Part shown: positions 11,491 to 23,222 of the stretch, in pieces
How positions within the stretch are numbered: position 1 is the stretch's first letter
Layout of the letters: each line of letters starts with the position of its first letter
Source: Halictus rubicundus
Taxonomy: Eukaryota > Arthropoda > Insecta > Hymenoptera > Halictidae
NCBI RefSeq assembly: GCF_050948215.1
Contig: NC_135156.1
Location: 13,763,257 to 13,827,256, forward strand
Length of the DNA stretch: 64,000 nucleotides
Direction of reading: 5' to 3'
Translations under genes and position numbers: made by a program
The notes under the pieces: generated by a model
Told to the model about the DNA's origin: nothing
The model's input: the letters and a program-made list of their open reading frames with translations, nothing else
Databases searched by the model: none

Positions 11491-12373
11491 TGCACACCTC
11501 GTTCTTCACCCCCTCACTGGTGGCTCCCACAACCCTCTCTCTCCCTCTCTCTGCGGTCGCGTCTTTCTCTCTTCTATCTTCACGCCTTTTCCACCGGCGC
11601 TCTTTCATTCTCCCTCTTTTCTCCGCTTTTCATCCCCCGCCGCGGCCACCCACCCCCATCGGCGAACGCGTCTCTCACCCCATCCTCACCCCATCTCACC
11701 CCGTCGCGGAGGCGACTCCAGCGGCAGAGGAGGTGTAGGTTGGCTGTAGGTGGAAGCAGATAGCGGGACGGTAGCGGCCCGGCTGCGGTAGTTATGAAAA
11801 CATATGAAATATATTCAATCTGGGCCGACGCGATAACACCGCCGCCGACCACCGACCAACCAACCCCCTCCTGCAACCCCTCGTTGGACCCTTGCCGCCT
11901 CTCTCTCTCGCTCTATCTATCTACCTATGTACCTCGCAGACAGGTGTACGAGTGTGCAACTCCCGACGTCTGCGCGTGTGTACGTTTGCGTACGTGTTTG
12001 TAGGTGTCTGCACGACCAGACGCATATAGGTCGGCTCTCTCACTGCCCGGCCTCCGGAGACCCTGCGCAACCCCCCCTTTACATCCCCGTTTTCGCTCTT
12101 CGGACCCGCTGGAAATTTCAATAGCGGAGATTGCCACCACCGACACGGCGAAATCGTTCGGGGGCTGGTTTCTTGCTATCGGATGGATTAGAACGACCCC
12201 GTGGACCTGAAACGGCCGGATGATAGCCACCCCTGGTTCCTCTACACCCCCTATAACCCCCTCACGTGGGCCGACTTCTGCCACCCCTGCGAATATGCCT
12301 GCTGACGTCTTCCGGACGATTGCTGTTAATTAACCCCTCGGGGAGCACGCGCGACGGGACTGTTTCACCCTTG
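11491..12373. other. C-rich unassigned DNA
   Basis: Pyrimidine-rich sequence on the plus strand with many CCCC runs (11630-11720, 11850-11890, 12060-12260) and a TG/CG alternation near 11960-12000. No gene was recognised. Confidence 0.5.
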
Positions 12374-12410
12374 TGATCAGACTGCGGAACTTTATGCAAA
12401 ATAAAAATTG
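12374..12410 (+). mobile_element. One end of a GACTGCGGA-family MITE
   Basis: TCAGACTGCGGAACTTTATG and the following CAAAATAAAAATT closely match the terminal 36 bases of the TA-flanked family (compare 42974-43070). A GCATAAATTACACATCGCAA stretch after it also fits the family's sub-terminal region. No opposite end was found, so this is a truncated or internally rearranged copy. Confidence 0.55.
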
Positions 12411-13427
12411 TTTGCATAAATTACACATCGCAACAGCCAAGCAGAAACGTTGTTCCTTTTTTAATGATTTTAATTGACTCAAACGAATACCTCAAACGAG
12501 TACGTCCTGGACGATTTATGTCCGTGGATGGACCCGTGTTTTGGACATATATCGAGTAAACGCTGTACGTACTTACCGGTGTATCTGCACTATTCTACTT
12601 TATACCGTTCGAAGGATAACTTGAAACGTTTATAAAAATATTCACATTGAATATCGTTCTCTGGAGGTCTGTCTTAGGGGTGGATTTTTATAGTGTGGGT
12701 TCCCAAGGCAGGGAGGCTTGCGATTTTCAGATCGGACATGTAACTGCCCTGCGGATAAACGAAATCCGTGGAATCCTTAAAACGCGGCAATTCGAATCGC
12801 GATTGCCCGGAATGTCTATCGAGAAGCGAGCGATAAGAGGTCTTGGAGGTCGATATTCGATAAGGTTGCCCGCATTGTTCCTTTACCTCCTCCCACCCCA
12901 AACCCCTACCTCCCCTTTCTTGCCAGCCGTCTTCCATAAAGAGCAATCAATCCGATGACTTAACTCGCATTATCGTTCGCCGGCCATAAAAATAACGCGG
13001 ATGATCGAACGTGTCTCTACCACTTTTCGTTATCCGCTCCGCCTATCTCGCGTGTAGGAAATAATACCAGGCTCGGTTACCACGGCGCACAGCGGTAGTT
13101 CCCCCGCGAACATCATCCGCCGAATTTATGGTCGAAGTTGCCGGTTGGCGAGAAAACCGCGAAAATTCCCGTCATTCGTTGGTTCCGATTCGTTTCGTTC
13201 CAACGATGAAATTATCCTTCCACGATCGAAAAATTGTCGTTAAGTTGTTTGTGCTTTCATAATTGGGACTTAGGAGGATATCTGCGTTTTTATTCAATTT
13301 ATTCTTCTCACTATCATAGTCTCGAGCCCGAGCAATCGGATTTTTATCATTCCTTAGAACTTAAATCTACATTTTTATTGAAATTCTAGAATGAGGAATT
13401 CTCTCCTTTCGTCAATTTTATTATCAA
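12411..13427. other. Unassigned DNA, nothing recognised
   Basis: AT-rich to about 12640, then mixed composition. Overlapping open frames on opposite strands at 12647-12958 have no recognisable domain. Confidence 0.5.
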
Positions 13428-13628
13428 TAGACTGCGGGTTTTATGCATTTACGACAAAAATTAGTAGGAGTAATTTTAAGTAGCAGAAATATTAGAAAAA
13501 TTGAAATATACTACTATAATATTTTCCATCTGCTAAACAGAATAAGAAAGAAAATAAATTTCTATTTGATTTCGGTTCGTTGCAATTCAGGTAAAAAATT
13601 TTTATCCTGCATAAAGATCCGCAGTCTA
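13428..13628. mobile_element. TA-flanked MITE, GACTGCGGA family, complete
   Basis: The left end TAGACTGCGGGTTTTATGCA and the right end TGCATAAAGATCCGCAGTC are inverted repeats, each flanked by TA. The length is about 201 bp. Read from its right end the element shows TTTATGCAGGATAAAAATTT followed by a TTGCAA box, the shared sub-terminal layout of the family. It contains no coding region. It is one of the best-preserved copies in the window. Confidence 0.75.
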
Positions 13629-15568
13629 ATTATCGAGTTCGAATAGACAGGTAAGGATTTGAATTCAGACTCATTGTTCGCGCCACCATAAGGCTGGCCA
13701 CGAGTCGATCGAGCCCGATAACGAGCGTTTGCTTCTTCTTGCTCGGTTCCCCGTCGGATGTGAAAAAATAGCCAATGGAGAGCGTGTTCTCGCGCCAATT
13801 TCCCCCTTTATCCAATCGATGTTATCCGCTCGGTAAATATGTACGCTGACCGTCCGCAGCATCCCTTATAGAAAATCGCCGCTCCGTCTCCCGTAACCGG
13901 GTTGTTGTCGGACAAAAGCCGTGGCAAGAATGGCCGGCCTATGCTCACCTATTCTTGTTATCATCCCACGGAGCTATTGCCCCGATATCGAATGAATGGC
14001 CGGGTTTATGGCCCGATCTCGTTGCCGATACATCGACCGCGTGCAACGCGACCGGATTGCCGTGCGACTACCAATCGGTGTCCATCTAGGGAATTTTCTC
14101 CCCCGTGGATTCCGCAAAACCAAAATTCTTTGCGACACAAAATCTCCGAACACCGCGTTCTAGCATATCAACACACTAAGCATACAAGTGAACTCTTTAC
14201 CAGACTTTGTTGGAGTACAAAATTAATTTTCACAATTGACTTTTTTCAGATCATCTACCATCAACTCATGCACACATATACGTATCGTTTACGGAAATTA
14301 TTACTCTAGTTATTAATGCAGATTTTATGAAATAGACATTTCAGTTCGATTTTGGTCCTAGCAAAAATTGAGTTCCATAATTGCCTGCAAATTTTTCCGA
14401 ATCCCTTCGAAAGGGACATCCAAGTTGCTGAATAGATTTAAAAGTGCAAAGAATTTATAGGAAAGTCAATATTTTCATTGAATTATTGTTTAAGTGATTT
14501 ACTTTAATTCTGTGGTCGTAGGCTGAGCAATTTTCCGAACAGTGACAAAACTTGATTCGGTTTAAACGTTATTGCACCGTGCGCTGGTCTTCGTTTATTC
14601 GTCTTCAGCGAACCGAGGATTATGCTCGATCACTCAACTCGTTCCACGCGGCTCGAAACTCCGGCTTGCCGGGAGCAATTTAAGAAGCAATTAAAAGTTG
14701 ACTTGCAACGTTTGATTGTAGATACAGGATACATTGAAAAATGCCGGTCGTGGCGTGCTCGGCGGATTGGAATGGGAGTTTCCAAGAATTTCGAAGCTAA
14801 AAATTGAAACGGAGTTGAAAGTACCACTGGAGACTACACAGTAGCACCTCCGATAAGCAAAGTATCTCTTATAACCATCAAATCTCGAACCTTTCCTCCC
14901 CTAAAACGATCCTGCTCTTCCTCTCGGACACAAAATCTCTATCTTCCATTTATCCGAGCATTTTTAATTCCATCCGCGGCATAAAAATGTTTATCTTCAC
15001 TTATCCAGAAGCCGGGAATGCTCCAAGGGCAACCAGGCAACAGTACACTGTAGTTTTCCCCTAAATAAGATTAGGCGACTCGGAAAGGGGGCCACGTAAC
15101 GACACTAATAGCCGCATTTCTTCAGCGAACGTAACGACCAGGCGAGAGAGCAAGTTAACAAAACTTCCTCGAAGTTTCGCGTGTTCCCGTGAGAAGTACA
15201 TAATGGTTGGTCGCCGTCTTTGGTGCAATTAATTAGCGTCATTAGTGCCATTGGCTGAGCGCCTGCCTCGTTAAACCCTCTCCCGCTCTCTTCACCTGCT
15301 CCTGCCGTCCTTGTCTTCCCTGTCCGGTGGGTGAACGACCGTTTTTGCGCGCCGCGCCGCGCCGGTTTCGCAACTTTCGAACCCCGTTTTAGGTCGAAAC
15401 CGTCGAAAGTGAAATGGCGAAAAACCTCGTTGTTTTCATCGTCACCGAGAAAGAAACGTCTCTCCGGGAATCCGACTCGTTACCAGCCACCATATTGCTC
15501 GCACACAGCGACCATAAAATGGCACAACCACACGGGTGACGCTTAGTGCAAAAGAAAATATGAAGCGA
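13629..15568. other. Unassigned DNA, no gene recognised
   Basis: Mixed composition, AT-rich between 14100 and 14560 and CpG-rich around 15310-15420. A minus-strand segment near 13776-13805 is faintly similar to the inverted-repeat arms at 8.0 and 9.4 kb. No gene or clear repeat otherwise. Confidence 0.5.
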
Positions 15569-16819
15569 CATTTTTCAGCAGACTATGTACGCATTAGAAA
15601 ATTAAAAATATTTTTCTCTGAACAGTACTCTCCTTTAGGGAGCTGAAGACATTTTTCACTGAACAGTCTCTTCATTAGAAAATTAAAGACATTTTTCACT
15701 GGACTGTCTATGCATTAGAAAATTTCAAATATTTTTTACTGAACAGTACTCTCCTTTAGGAAGCTGAAGACATTTTTCAGTGAACAGTACTCTCCTGTAG
15801 GAAGCTGAAGACATTTTTCACTGAACAGTCTCTTCATTAGAAAATTAAAGACATTTTTCACTGGACTGTCTATGCATCAGAAAATTTAAAACATTTTTCA
15901 CTCAACAGTACTCTCCTTTAGGAAGCTGAAGACATTTTTCAGTAAACAGTACTCTCCTGTAGGAAGCTGAAGACATTTTTCACTGAACAGTCTCTTCATT
16001 AGAAAATTAAAGACATTTTTCACTGGACTGTCTATGCATTAGAAAATTTCAAATATTTTTTACTGAACAGTACTCTCCTTTAGGAAGCTGAAGACATTTT
16101 TCAGTGAACAGTACTCTCCTGTAGGAAGCTGAAGACATTTTTCACTGAACAGTCTCTTCATTAGAAAATTAAAGACATTTTTCACTGGACTGTCTATGCA
16201 TCAGAAAATTTAAAACATTTTTCACTCAACAGTACTCTCCTTTAGGAAGCTGAAGACATTTTTCAGTAAACAGTACTCTCCTGTAGGAAGCTGAAGACAT
16301 TTTTCACTGAACAGTCTCTTCATTAGAAAATTAAAGACATTTTTCACTGGACTGTCTATGCATTAGAAAATTTAAAACATTTTTCACTGAACAGTACTGT
16401 CCTTTAGGGAGCTGAAGACATTTTTCACTGAACAGTGCTCTCCTTTAGGAAGCTAAAGACATTTTTCAGTGAACAGTCTCTTCATTAGAAAATTAAAGAC
16501 ATTTTTCACTGGACTGTCTATGCATTAGAAAATTTAAAACATTTTTCACTCAACAGTACTCTCCTTTAGGAAGCTGAAGACATTTTTCAGTGAACAGTAT
16601 TTCCTTTAGGAAGGTGAAAACATTTTTCAGTGAACAGTCTCTTCATTAGAAAATTAAAGACATTTTTCACTGGACTGTCTATGCATTAGAAAATTTCAAA
16701 CATTTTTCACTGAACAGTACTCTTCTTTAGGGAGCTGAAGACATTTTTCAGTGAACAGTCTTTTCGGTAAGAAGCTGAAGACATTCTTCACTGAATACTC
16801 TCTTCTTTAGAGAACTGTA
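15569..16819. repeat. Satellite array: 40-bp monomers in 162-bp higher-order units
   Basis: The monomer is 40 or 41 bp and nearly always begins ACATTTTTCACTGAACAGT or a close variant. Four monomer types follow each other in fixed order. One carries TCTCTTCATTAG, one CTATGCATTAG, and two carry CTCTCCT(T/G)TAGGAAGCTG. The type-one monomer starts at 15649, 15811, 15973, 16135, 16297, 16459 and 16620, so the composite unit is 162 bp (once 161). In the first two-thirds, alternate composites differ consistently (CATTAG with TTTTTTACTGAAC versus CATCAG with CACTCAAC), giving a further 324-bp period. The last copies are more diverged. The array is non-coding and has stop codons in every frame. Confidence 0.95.
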
Positions 16820-16982
16820 GTCGGATGGAAGAGTGCGCGCGACAGTGAACGCTGGAATGTCTGGTATTTGCTAACCGTTTCTACTGGAAGCAGGAAGTTG
16901 CTGGTATCTCGTACTGAGAATCTATCCATTTTTTACTTTGTTTAGCGGTAGATCGCTGACTCTGTAAATTGTGAGATTGTGC
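16820..16982. other. Unique flank of the satellite
   Basis: Non-repetitive sequence between the array and the degenerate repeat that follows. Nothing recognised. Confidence 0.4.
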
Positions 16983-17320
16983 CGATGTTGGATCAAGTTT
17001 GACAAAGTTTGAACAAGTGTATAGTTTATTTAGAACTATAAAAGTATACAATTTTCTACTTCGTTGTTTCCTCGACGTTTCCTATAAGCATTGAACCAAA
17101 AATGCGCTAGAACTGATGGTTTGACGAAGTTTGAAGAGATATCGAGTCCATCTAGAGCTAAAAAGAACCATAAACAAACAGAACACAACGTTCTATTAGT
17201 TTCATGGTTGTCATATTCCACAAAAATTGGACCGAAGGTAAAGAATATGAGCGTATGCGATGTTTGCCGATGTTTGGCGAAGTTTGACGAGTTCCTTCTT
17301 TCATTCAAAGTCTAAAAATC
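16983..17320. repeat. Degenerate tandem repeat, about 130-145 bp, three copies
   Basis: Phrases of the form GATGTTTG...GAAGTTTGA, followed by a TCTAGAGCTAAAAA-like phrase, start near 16983, 17114 and 17258. The copies are strongly diverged. Overlapping open frames on both strands are short (74 and 90 codons) and not recognisable. Confidence 0.45.
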
Positions 17321-18458
17321 CTATATCCAAGCAATACACCAATTCCTCTGCACCTCCGAATCTATATGGGTGAATAAAAATAGCCGTTTGCGCAAACATC
17401 TATCATCTTCGATCACCAGGCACGAAACAGTCGGTCGCGGCGCCGTAAAAGAATTCGGACCACCGTCGACCGACGGAAAAGAGGTTCCCCGTTCGAAAAC
17501 AAACTCGTTTTCTCCGTCAAGAATTCATTTGCTCGCGTTATCGCGGGATTCGTTCCCGTCCGTTCGAAAGTTCGACGAAACGGGACCGAAGAGGAATGTC
17601 TCGTCCCAGACACAAAGGTTTCCAGCGGTCAGTCGTTCCAGATACTGCGGCGGAGGGGGAGGGGGCGATTGGGGAGACCCTTTCAACGGTGGACAGAGAG
17701 ATTAAGAAATCTAAGATTTACAGGTCAGATAATTATTTAAGCTCGGAGTGGACCGGGGGCCGCATCTTCGCAGCCGGTGAAATATAAAATCCCGGGCCCG
17801 GTTCCACCCGGGCGTATCACCGTTAAATACGGTTTGAAACGCATCTCGACAGAAGTTTATTTGGAGTAATCCTCCACGGGATGATCGTTCTTTTCGTTTT
17901 TCTCGCCGGCTCCTCTCACTCTCGTCTGTTTTTGTTTCGTACGTGGCCGCGGAGATAAAGCACCTGCATTCTCCCGGACCAGAAGACGGCACTCCGAAAC
18001 CCACGCTTCGTCGATAAACCAACGGTTGCATTCCTACCCTATCGTCCTCGAACCACCTCCACGGCACAAAGATAACTAATGTAACTCTTACACGCCGGAC
18101 ACGCAGATGCCCCGACACGGTGTGCACGCATTCTCACGCGAGCGCCCCGATCCGCCGCGGTTTCTGTATCGACGTTTTCACGGGTCCCCATGGGTTCAAA
18201 GAATCGCCCTTATCACAGCCACACACACACTTATCCTCGCTTTGGATAAGTGCACGACACCGCGAGGAAATTGCCGAGCGTTTCCTTTGAGGCGGAAAAT
18301 TTTGCGGCCTTTTCATTGGATGTTTATGCAGTCGTTCCGTTTTTAATAGCTTTGCGGAGAGATGGAAATGTATACTTCCGTCAATCTTGAATTGATGAAT
18401 TTTTCTTATGTTCCTTTACTACTACTCCCACTTTTTTTATCCCTCCGTACCTCTTCGA
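17321..18458. other. Unassigned DNA, CpG-rich
   Basis: GC-rich, CpG-containing sequence. A seven-base hairpin stem, CTTATCC facing GGATAAG, lies at 18230-18250 and a TTTGCGCAAA palindrome near 17388. An open frame of 138 codons on the minus strand (17711-18127) and 111 on the plus strand (17370-17705) have no recognisable domain. Confidence 0.5.
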
Positions 18459-18683
18459 TTAACACTAGATCGACCGGAGCAGTCAAAATGACTGGTTCCT
18501 AATTTTTTCTTTTACAATTACTGAAATTGTAAAAATGTTTTCGTCGGAAATTTTTTAATGAACCTCTTCGTTGAAGCACACGTTACAATAAAAGTTGTAT
18601 GAGGTCTGAATGGGCACAGTCTTGTCACTGTTACAAAGCAATATACGTCAGTCGCATTTATTGCTCGGTCGTTCTGGTGTTAA
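18459..18683 (+). mobile_element. TTAA-flanked MITE, CACTAGAACTACCG family, copy 1
   Basis: Borders are exact TTAA. The left end TTAACACTAGATCGACCG and the inverse of the right end TTAACACCAGAACGACCG are inverted repeats. Length is 225 bp. A near-end palindrome, AGTCAAAATGACT, lies at 18481-18493, about 18 bases inside the left border only. The interior is co-linear with the element at 24959-25178 (shared TGACTGGTTCCT, TTTTTTAATGAAC and TGTTACAAAGCAATAT), which defines a true family. It has no coding capacity. The TTAA target points to a piggyBac-type transposase as the mobiliser, an inference. Confidence 0.8.
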
Positions 18684-19434
18684 TTCCCTCTTTGCAATCT
18701 TCTATGATATGCTCAAAATATTAACATAAAATTTCGTGATTCATCCGCTCTCAACATTTTATTCATTGACCAAAAGATTAGCTATAATTACGTTGCTGTT
18801 ACCCGTCCCTTCTTTTACCGTTCCGCTAATTTCTTTCTAAGAAAGAGGTCTTAAAAAGAAAAAGACAGCAGGTTGCCGTGTATCCGGACCGTTAGCGCGA
18901 TATAATTTTTCAGCTAATTGATGAATCGCTGCGGAGATTACAAAGTACAGATTCGTAATTCGGCCTTTTAGATGCAACGTCTCCCGACCCAGAACTTTTT
19001 CCCCCAGCGGGGAACGAGCCGTGTCAATTAACGGTGGCTGGATTTACATAATCGTACACATAAAAAAATGGCTAATTAGAATGGGGACGGTTAATTACAG
19101 GCGGGCATAGCGCCTAAATACGCGCGACAGTCACGAGAGATCGTGAAGGAGAGCGTTACAGATTCGTCGGATCGGCCGAGGATAGATCCGTCCGCGGATC
19201 GAGAGAGGGGTCAGGGTTCGATCAAACTTTCTCGAAGGTCACGACGAAGGGGGAGGTCGATTCCAGCCGACCTTACCTTCCAGTCGGGCACCCAACAGGT
19301 AGGTTTGTGTATACAGGGTGTCCCGAAACGATCCTCGTGTCTCCAAAAATTCGGCAATGATTCCGACCGTCGAGATCACTCGCACAAAATGATCTTAGGC
19401 GGTTGCTTAATTCCAGTCATTTTTTGATTCGGGA
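18684..19434. other. Unassigned DNA with a transposon-end-like motif
   Basis: AT-rich to about 18840, then CpG-containing. TATACAGGGTGTCCCGAAA at about 19310 resembles TATACAGGGTGTTCC at 24229. Recurrent ACAGGGTGT phrases are a common feature of dispersed insect repeats, but I cannot name the family. No gene was recognised. Confidence 0.45.
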
Positions 19435-19565
19435 TTAACACTATTTCTACCGCAGCTGTATGTATAACTATTTCGACTTATTTTCGTATCCTAAAAAAGC
19501 TCGATAAATTTTTATTCAACATTTCTGAGGGTGTCTTTTTCCACCTGTGGTAGAAACAGCGTTAA
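19435..19565. mobile_element. Short TTAA-flanked MITE, 131 bp
   Basis: TTAACACTATTTCTACCGCA at the left and the inverse of the right end TTAACGCTGTTTCTACCACA agree at 17 of 20 positions, with TTAA on both borders. The termini resemble those of the CACTAGAACTACCG family, so this may be a distant relative. The interior is AT-rich and non-coding. Confidence 0.65.
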
Positions 19566-20887
19566 TGACTTCGTCGGAATTTGTTGTATCGCCAAGGAAA
19601 CGTCGTTTAGAGTTTTATAAAAATTCGAGATGTCGGATCGTGTAATCCGGAAGGTTATTAGCATCTGAGATGCAGCGCGACGAGTATCAATCATTGTTAC
19701 ACGCTGAGATTTATCGGACACTCGGGAAACTGGACACGTTTCGCTGGCCCGCGTCCCCTGCAATTATTCTAAGCTGGCACGGATTATTAATCTGCGCGGA
19801 AATAAATAAAAATCTCTCACAAAATAATGGTCTACACACCGGCGCGGGGCTGATATATCACAGCGCACGCCAATTCGGCCGCAACATTCGTCACGCGAGT
19901 CAAGTGCAGGCGTGACTCACCCCCCTTTCGAACTCGATTTTCTCCCGAAACAAAGACTAAAAAAGTTCCGCGTTTTCACTGTGTTCCCGCGATAAAAATC
20001 GACCCGTGGAAACGTGCCGCATTTCCGAAGGTCTTCGGTTAACGGTACAAGTGCCCGATACAAAACAGGGCTCGCATTGTACTACAGGAATAACGAGGCT
20101 GCGTTCACTCTGATTTTATACGATTTTTATTGTGTGCATCCGAGTGGATGGATTTACTCAATGCAAAAAAGAGCATCCTCGTAGTTTCAATTAATTCGTA
20201 TTTGAGCAAAACTGGATTTCGATGCATATTTTTATCCAAGAACATAAAAATCCACAATAATTTTATTGCTTTTCTACAAATATATTACAAAAATAAATGG
20301 GAAGTGGATATCCGGTAGAGTGAATTTATGCTAGTACTTTGTAAACATGTTGATTGCGAAAGGAATTCGATTGGCGCGATTGGCTAATGCTATCGGACGC
20401 GCCTGAGTGTTTATTTGAAGCATTGATCGATCCAGTCTGATGTTAACAAGATGCCTGCAACTAGAAGAGTCGAGATGCAACTGTAACTGTGTATTCTCGC
20501 CGATGTAATTGCAGTTCTGGGACACTGCGTGCGATGTAACGCCGCGATACCAGAAACGTTGGAGGGGATGACGGGAGTCAGGGGTTGGGCAAGAGAATTC
20601 GAAGGGTGGGAGATCTTCGAGAGCATCCCCTTTGCTGCCACCCCTCTCTTTAAATCGTTATCTTTACGAGAAACGTCGCGGTTTACGTCGAGGCTTTAAC
20701 CTTCGCTCCGGTGCGTTCTGGATCTCACGTCTCGGAAAAGTATTTCTTTCAGCTCATCTTCAACCTCCATATTCAACAATTTTATGATCGAATTTTGTCA
20801 CACTTTTGCACTGAAAATTGGAAATCTTTCCACTCTTCTTCTTAAATTCTTCGACAGGAATGCATAACAGAAGAATTAGGTAATTAT
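19566..20887. other. Unassigned DNA, no gene recognised
   Basis: Mixed composition. Short overlapping frames (up to 83 codons) only. Nothing recognised. Confidence 0.5.
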
Positions 20888-21261
20888 TAGACTGCGGACT
20901 ACATATTTAATGCTCAACCGTCTGTGTAAATTATAATATCCTAATATGAATCACATTTATATAAATATATAATAATTTTTTACTCTAAACATCTAATCTA
21001 TATAATATTCATTCCAATATACATATAATTATATGCCATATATATATATACATTTATGAGAAGCAGCCTGCTGTGTTTATCCTTATCCATTTATCAGAAA
21101 AGTGAGTAGCTGCAATTTCAAACGGCAAAAAGATTAGAAGACTTCAACAGTGTTAATATATTATTTTCACCGCATTAAAATTATTACGGGAAAATATAAA
21201 TTTATATTTAGCTCTTGTGTCTTGCAACTTTCTATTTTGCACAAAAATCCGGAGTCCAGTA
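20888..21261. mobile_element. TA-flanked MITE, GACTGCGGA family, long diverged copy
   Basis: The left end TAGACTGCGGACTACATA and the right end GCACAAAAATCCGGAGTCC fit the family ends in inverted orientation. Next to the right end CTTGTGTCTTGCAACTTTC matches the inverted sub-terminal box of the copy at 31138. The roughly 370-bp length and very AT-rich interior (long TATATA tracts near 21040) suggest internal expansion, or two copies whose inner ends have been lost. Confidence 0.5.
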
Positions 21262-21855
21262 ATTACGCTTAAGTTGATAATTTGAAAGGATGGACTATCC
21301 TTATCGATGGACTTTCCTCATGCATTTATAGTGCATAAAAAGAATAGAGTACATAGTTTAATAACGAGCCACTAATACAGGAAATTGTAGTCTATTTTAT
21401 CTCGAATTCCCGATTCTCGATTAGTAAGATTTGCATATCCGTAATCTAGCAATCGGACGTGCTACTTTTATCGAATTTCAGATAAACCTGTTCCTGAGGA
21501 AATTAAACGTCTAGCGTATTAAATGTCTCTATTGGCGGCCAGACGAATTTCTTGTTTTCCATGTATAAGTACGGAGACGAGAAAATGAATATCTCGACGA
21601 CGGATGCCTCGATGTTGCTCATGTCGACGATTATCGTTCGTAACGCACTGTTAAGCGAATATCGATGTAAAACATAAATGGCACAATTCACCGGAAAGGC
21701 TCCATACAATTATAAACTTATACTTTGAAACATAAATTAGACCGTTCCGACGTAGAGAGAAAAATCACATATCTTCTTTTCATAATAAATTACCGCAAAC
21801 ATCTGCATCCTATCAATATGCACGTTCATCATCACACGCAGAAATTAATTATAAT
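21262..21855. other. AT-rich DNA, nothing recognised
   Basis: No gene, RNA or clear repeat was identified. Confidence 0.45.
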
Positions 21856-22139
21856 TAACTGCGGATTTGCATGCAAAATAAAAATTCGTGTTCGCTATTC
21901 GGTTGACCAAAAAAAATTTTAATAGTTCAGACGACGCTTCTCACAAGGATGATACGAGAGTCAGTGTACAGAAAATTTAATTAGGATCACGAGGGATCCC
22001 AGGTGGTTCTCCTGGGGAAAAAGAGATGATTTGAAATTTCGATAAATTTACCGGCAAAAGTGAACAGTGTCATCCGACCCGTTCCATCATGGATGGAACC
22101 TTGGAAACATGAATTTGCATAAAGAGCCGCAGTCCGGCG
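21856..22139. mobile_element. TA-flanked MITE, GACTGCGGA family, copy with hairpin
   Basis: The left end TTAACTGCGGATTTGCATGC followed by AAAATAAAAATTCG, and the right end TTGCATAAAGAGCCGCAGTC, are family termini in inverted orientation. A perfect eight-base hairpin, GTTCCATC facing GATGGAAC, lies at 22081-22099. A further single end (TTAGCTGCGATTTGCATAGA) begins at about 22417, so a second truncated copy lies close by. Confidence 0.55.
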
Positions 22140-22598
22140 ATCAATAATGAAGAATTCGGACATCTTTAAAGCCGGATATCTTCGCGGACCAAGCCCCGAA
22201 TGCGAATCGAGCACCGAAATCCACGGTATCAGGTTTATATGCGCAGCGGTCGGGTACGTACACAGGTAGATGCGTGTTGGCTTGTTATAGTGTTCGCAAT
22301 GTACACGGGTATCTCTGTGCGGAACGCACACGAACACGATCGCTTGTACGCTGGTACACGTGGAGAGTGGGACGGGGCAATCGGTGGGAGCGCCGTGGTC
22401 GAATCTAATTAAATATAATTAGCTGCGATTTGCATAGATAGCCGATAGAGACCGGACGCGGTGATAACCGCGATAACGGGCGTGCACCGCCGATACGAGG
22501 GACGATTATTGTTGCCGGCCCTGGGTCTCGCTGCTGGAACAGACATCGCCACGATCATCGCGAATTCCCGCTGTCCTGCCACCACCCCCTTTTTTCTA
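22140..22598. other. Unassigned DNA with a solitary MITE end
   Basis: Contains the solitary GACTGCGGA-family-like end near 22417-22440 within CpG-containing sequence. No gene was recognised. Confidence 0.4.
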
Positions 22599-22620
22599 CC
22601 CCCACCCCCTCCCCACCCCC
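22599..22620 (-). other. Strong G-quadruplex motif (minus strand)
   Basis: On the plus strand there are C runs of 5, 5, 4 and 5 bases separated by single bases (A, T, A). On the minus strand this gives four long G runs with one-base loops, among the most favourable G-quadruplex arrangements. The plus strand could form an i-motif. No gene context is visible. Confidence 0.85.
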
Positions 22621-22930
22621 TGCGCACCCAAGTGATATCAGACATTTTTGCCTGTTCCTCTTCCGTTCGACTCTGTTCGATCAAGCACACGAGCTTGTCT
22701 AAGGGTGATTTTCGTGTCGAACAGCGTTTCATCATGAATACGGAGAGCGCACGACGCCGCTCGCCTAATTGCTGCATTTACGTCGCTTCCGCGATACCGT
22801 ATTCGACGCGAAATATCGTTAGAAAATTTATCAGTCTGCCGGGAAAAAAAGGATCCTACGAAATTTTATTCGTAATTCATTTTACTGTAAACCTACCATG
22901 CACAAAACATGTAGAACCGACTACTTGAAC
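22621..22930. other. Unassigned DNA, nothing recognised
   Basis: Mixed composition. A 155-codon plus-strand frame (22461-22928) runs through the C-rich tract and is Pro-rich only there. It overlaps a 122-codon minus-strand frame and is not recognisable. Confidence 0.45.
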
Positions 22931-23123
22931 TTGGTACGGTTTTCTTCATGCAAAATAAAAATTTTCCACCTGAATTGCAACAGACCGGAGTGAAATAGAT
23001 TTTCTTTCTTAACATGTTCGATAGGTTTAAAGTAATGTCGCAGTATCTTAAAATTTTCCTAATGTTTTTACAGTATTGAAATACGCCTAGCCATTTTTGA
23101 ATGCATACAATCCGGAATCCGAT
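22931..23123. mobile_element. TA-family MITE, GACTGCGGA family, degraded copy
   Basis: TTCATGCAAAATAAAAATTT followed by CCACCTGAATTGCAA near 22946-22980 matches the family's sub-terminal segment. ATGCATACAATCCGGAATCC near 23101-23120 is the inverted right end. Terminal bases of both ends are eroded, so borders are approximate. Confidence 0.5.
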
Positions 23124-23222
23124 AATGATTAAATAAAGAAGTGAATTTCCTACGGAAGCGATTTTCTAATTTCAGTAATTGGGAAATGGGGAACCGGTTA
23201 GTCGAATGTGGTAGGTTCAGCG

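Noticed and set aside
15649..16700. Regularly spaced direct repeats resembling a CRISPR array
   Set aside because: Repeats follow each other without unique spacers, the units themselves differ in order, and the window is eukaryotic.
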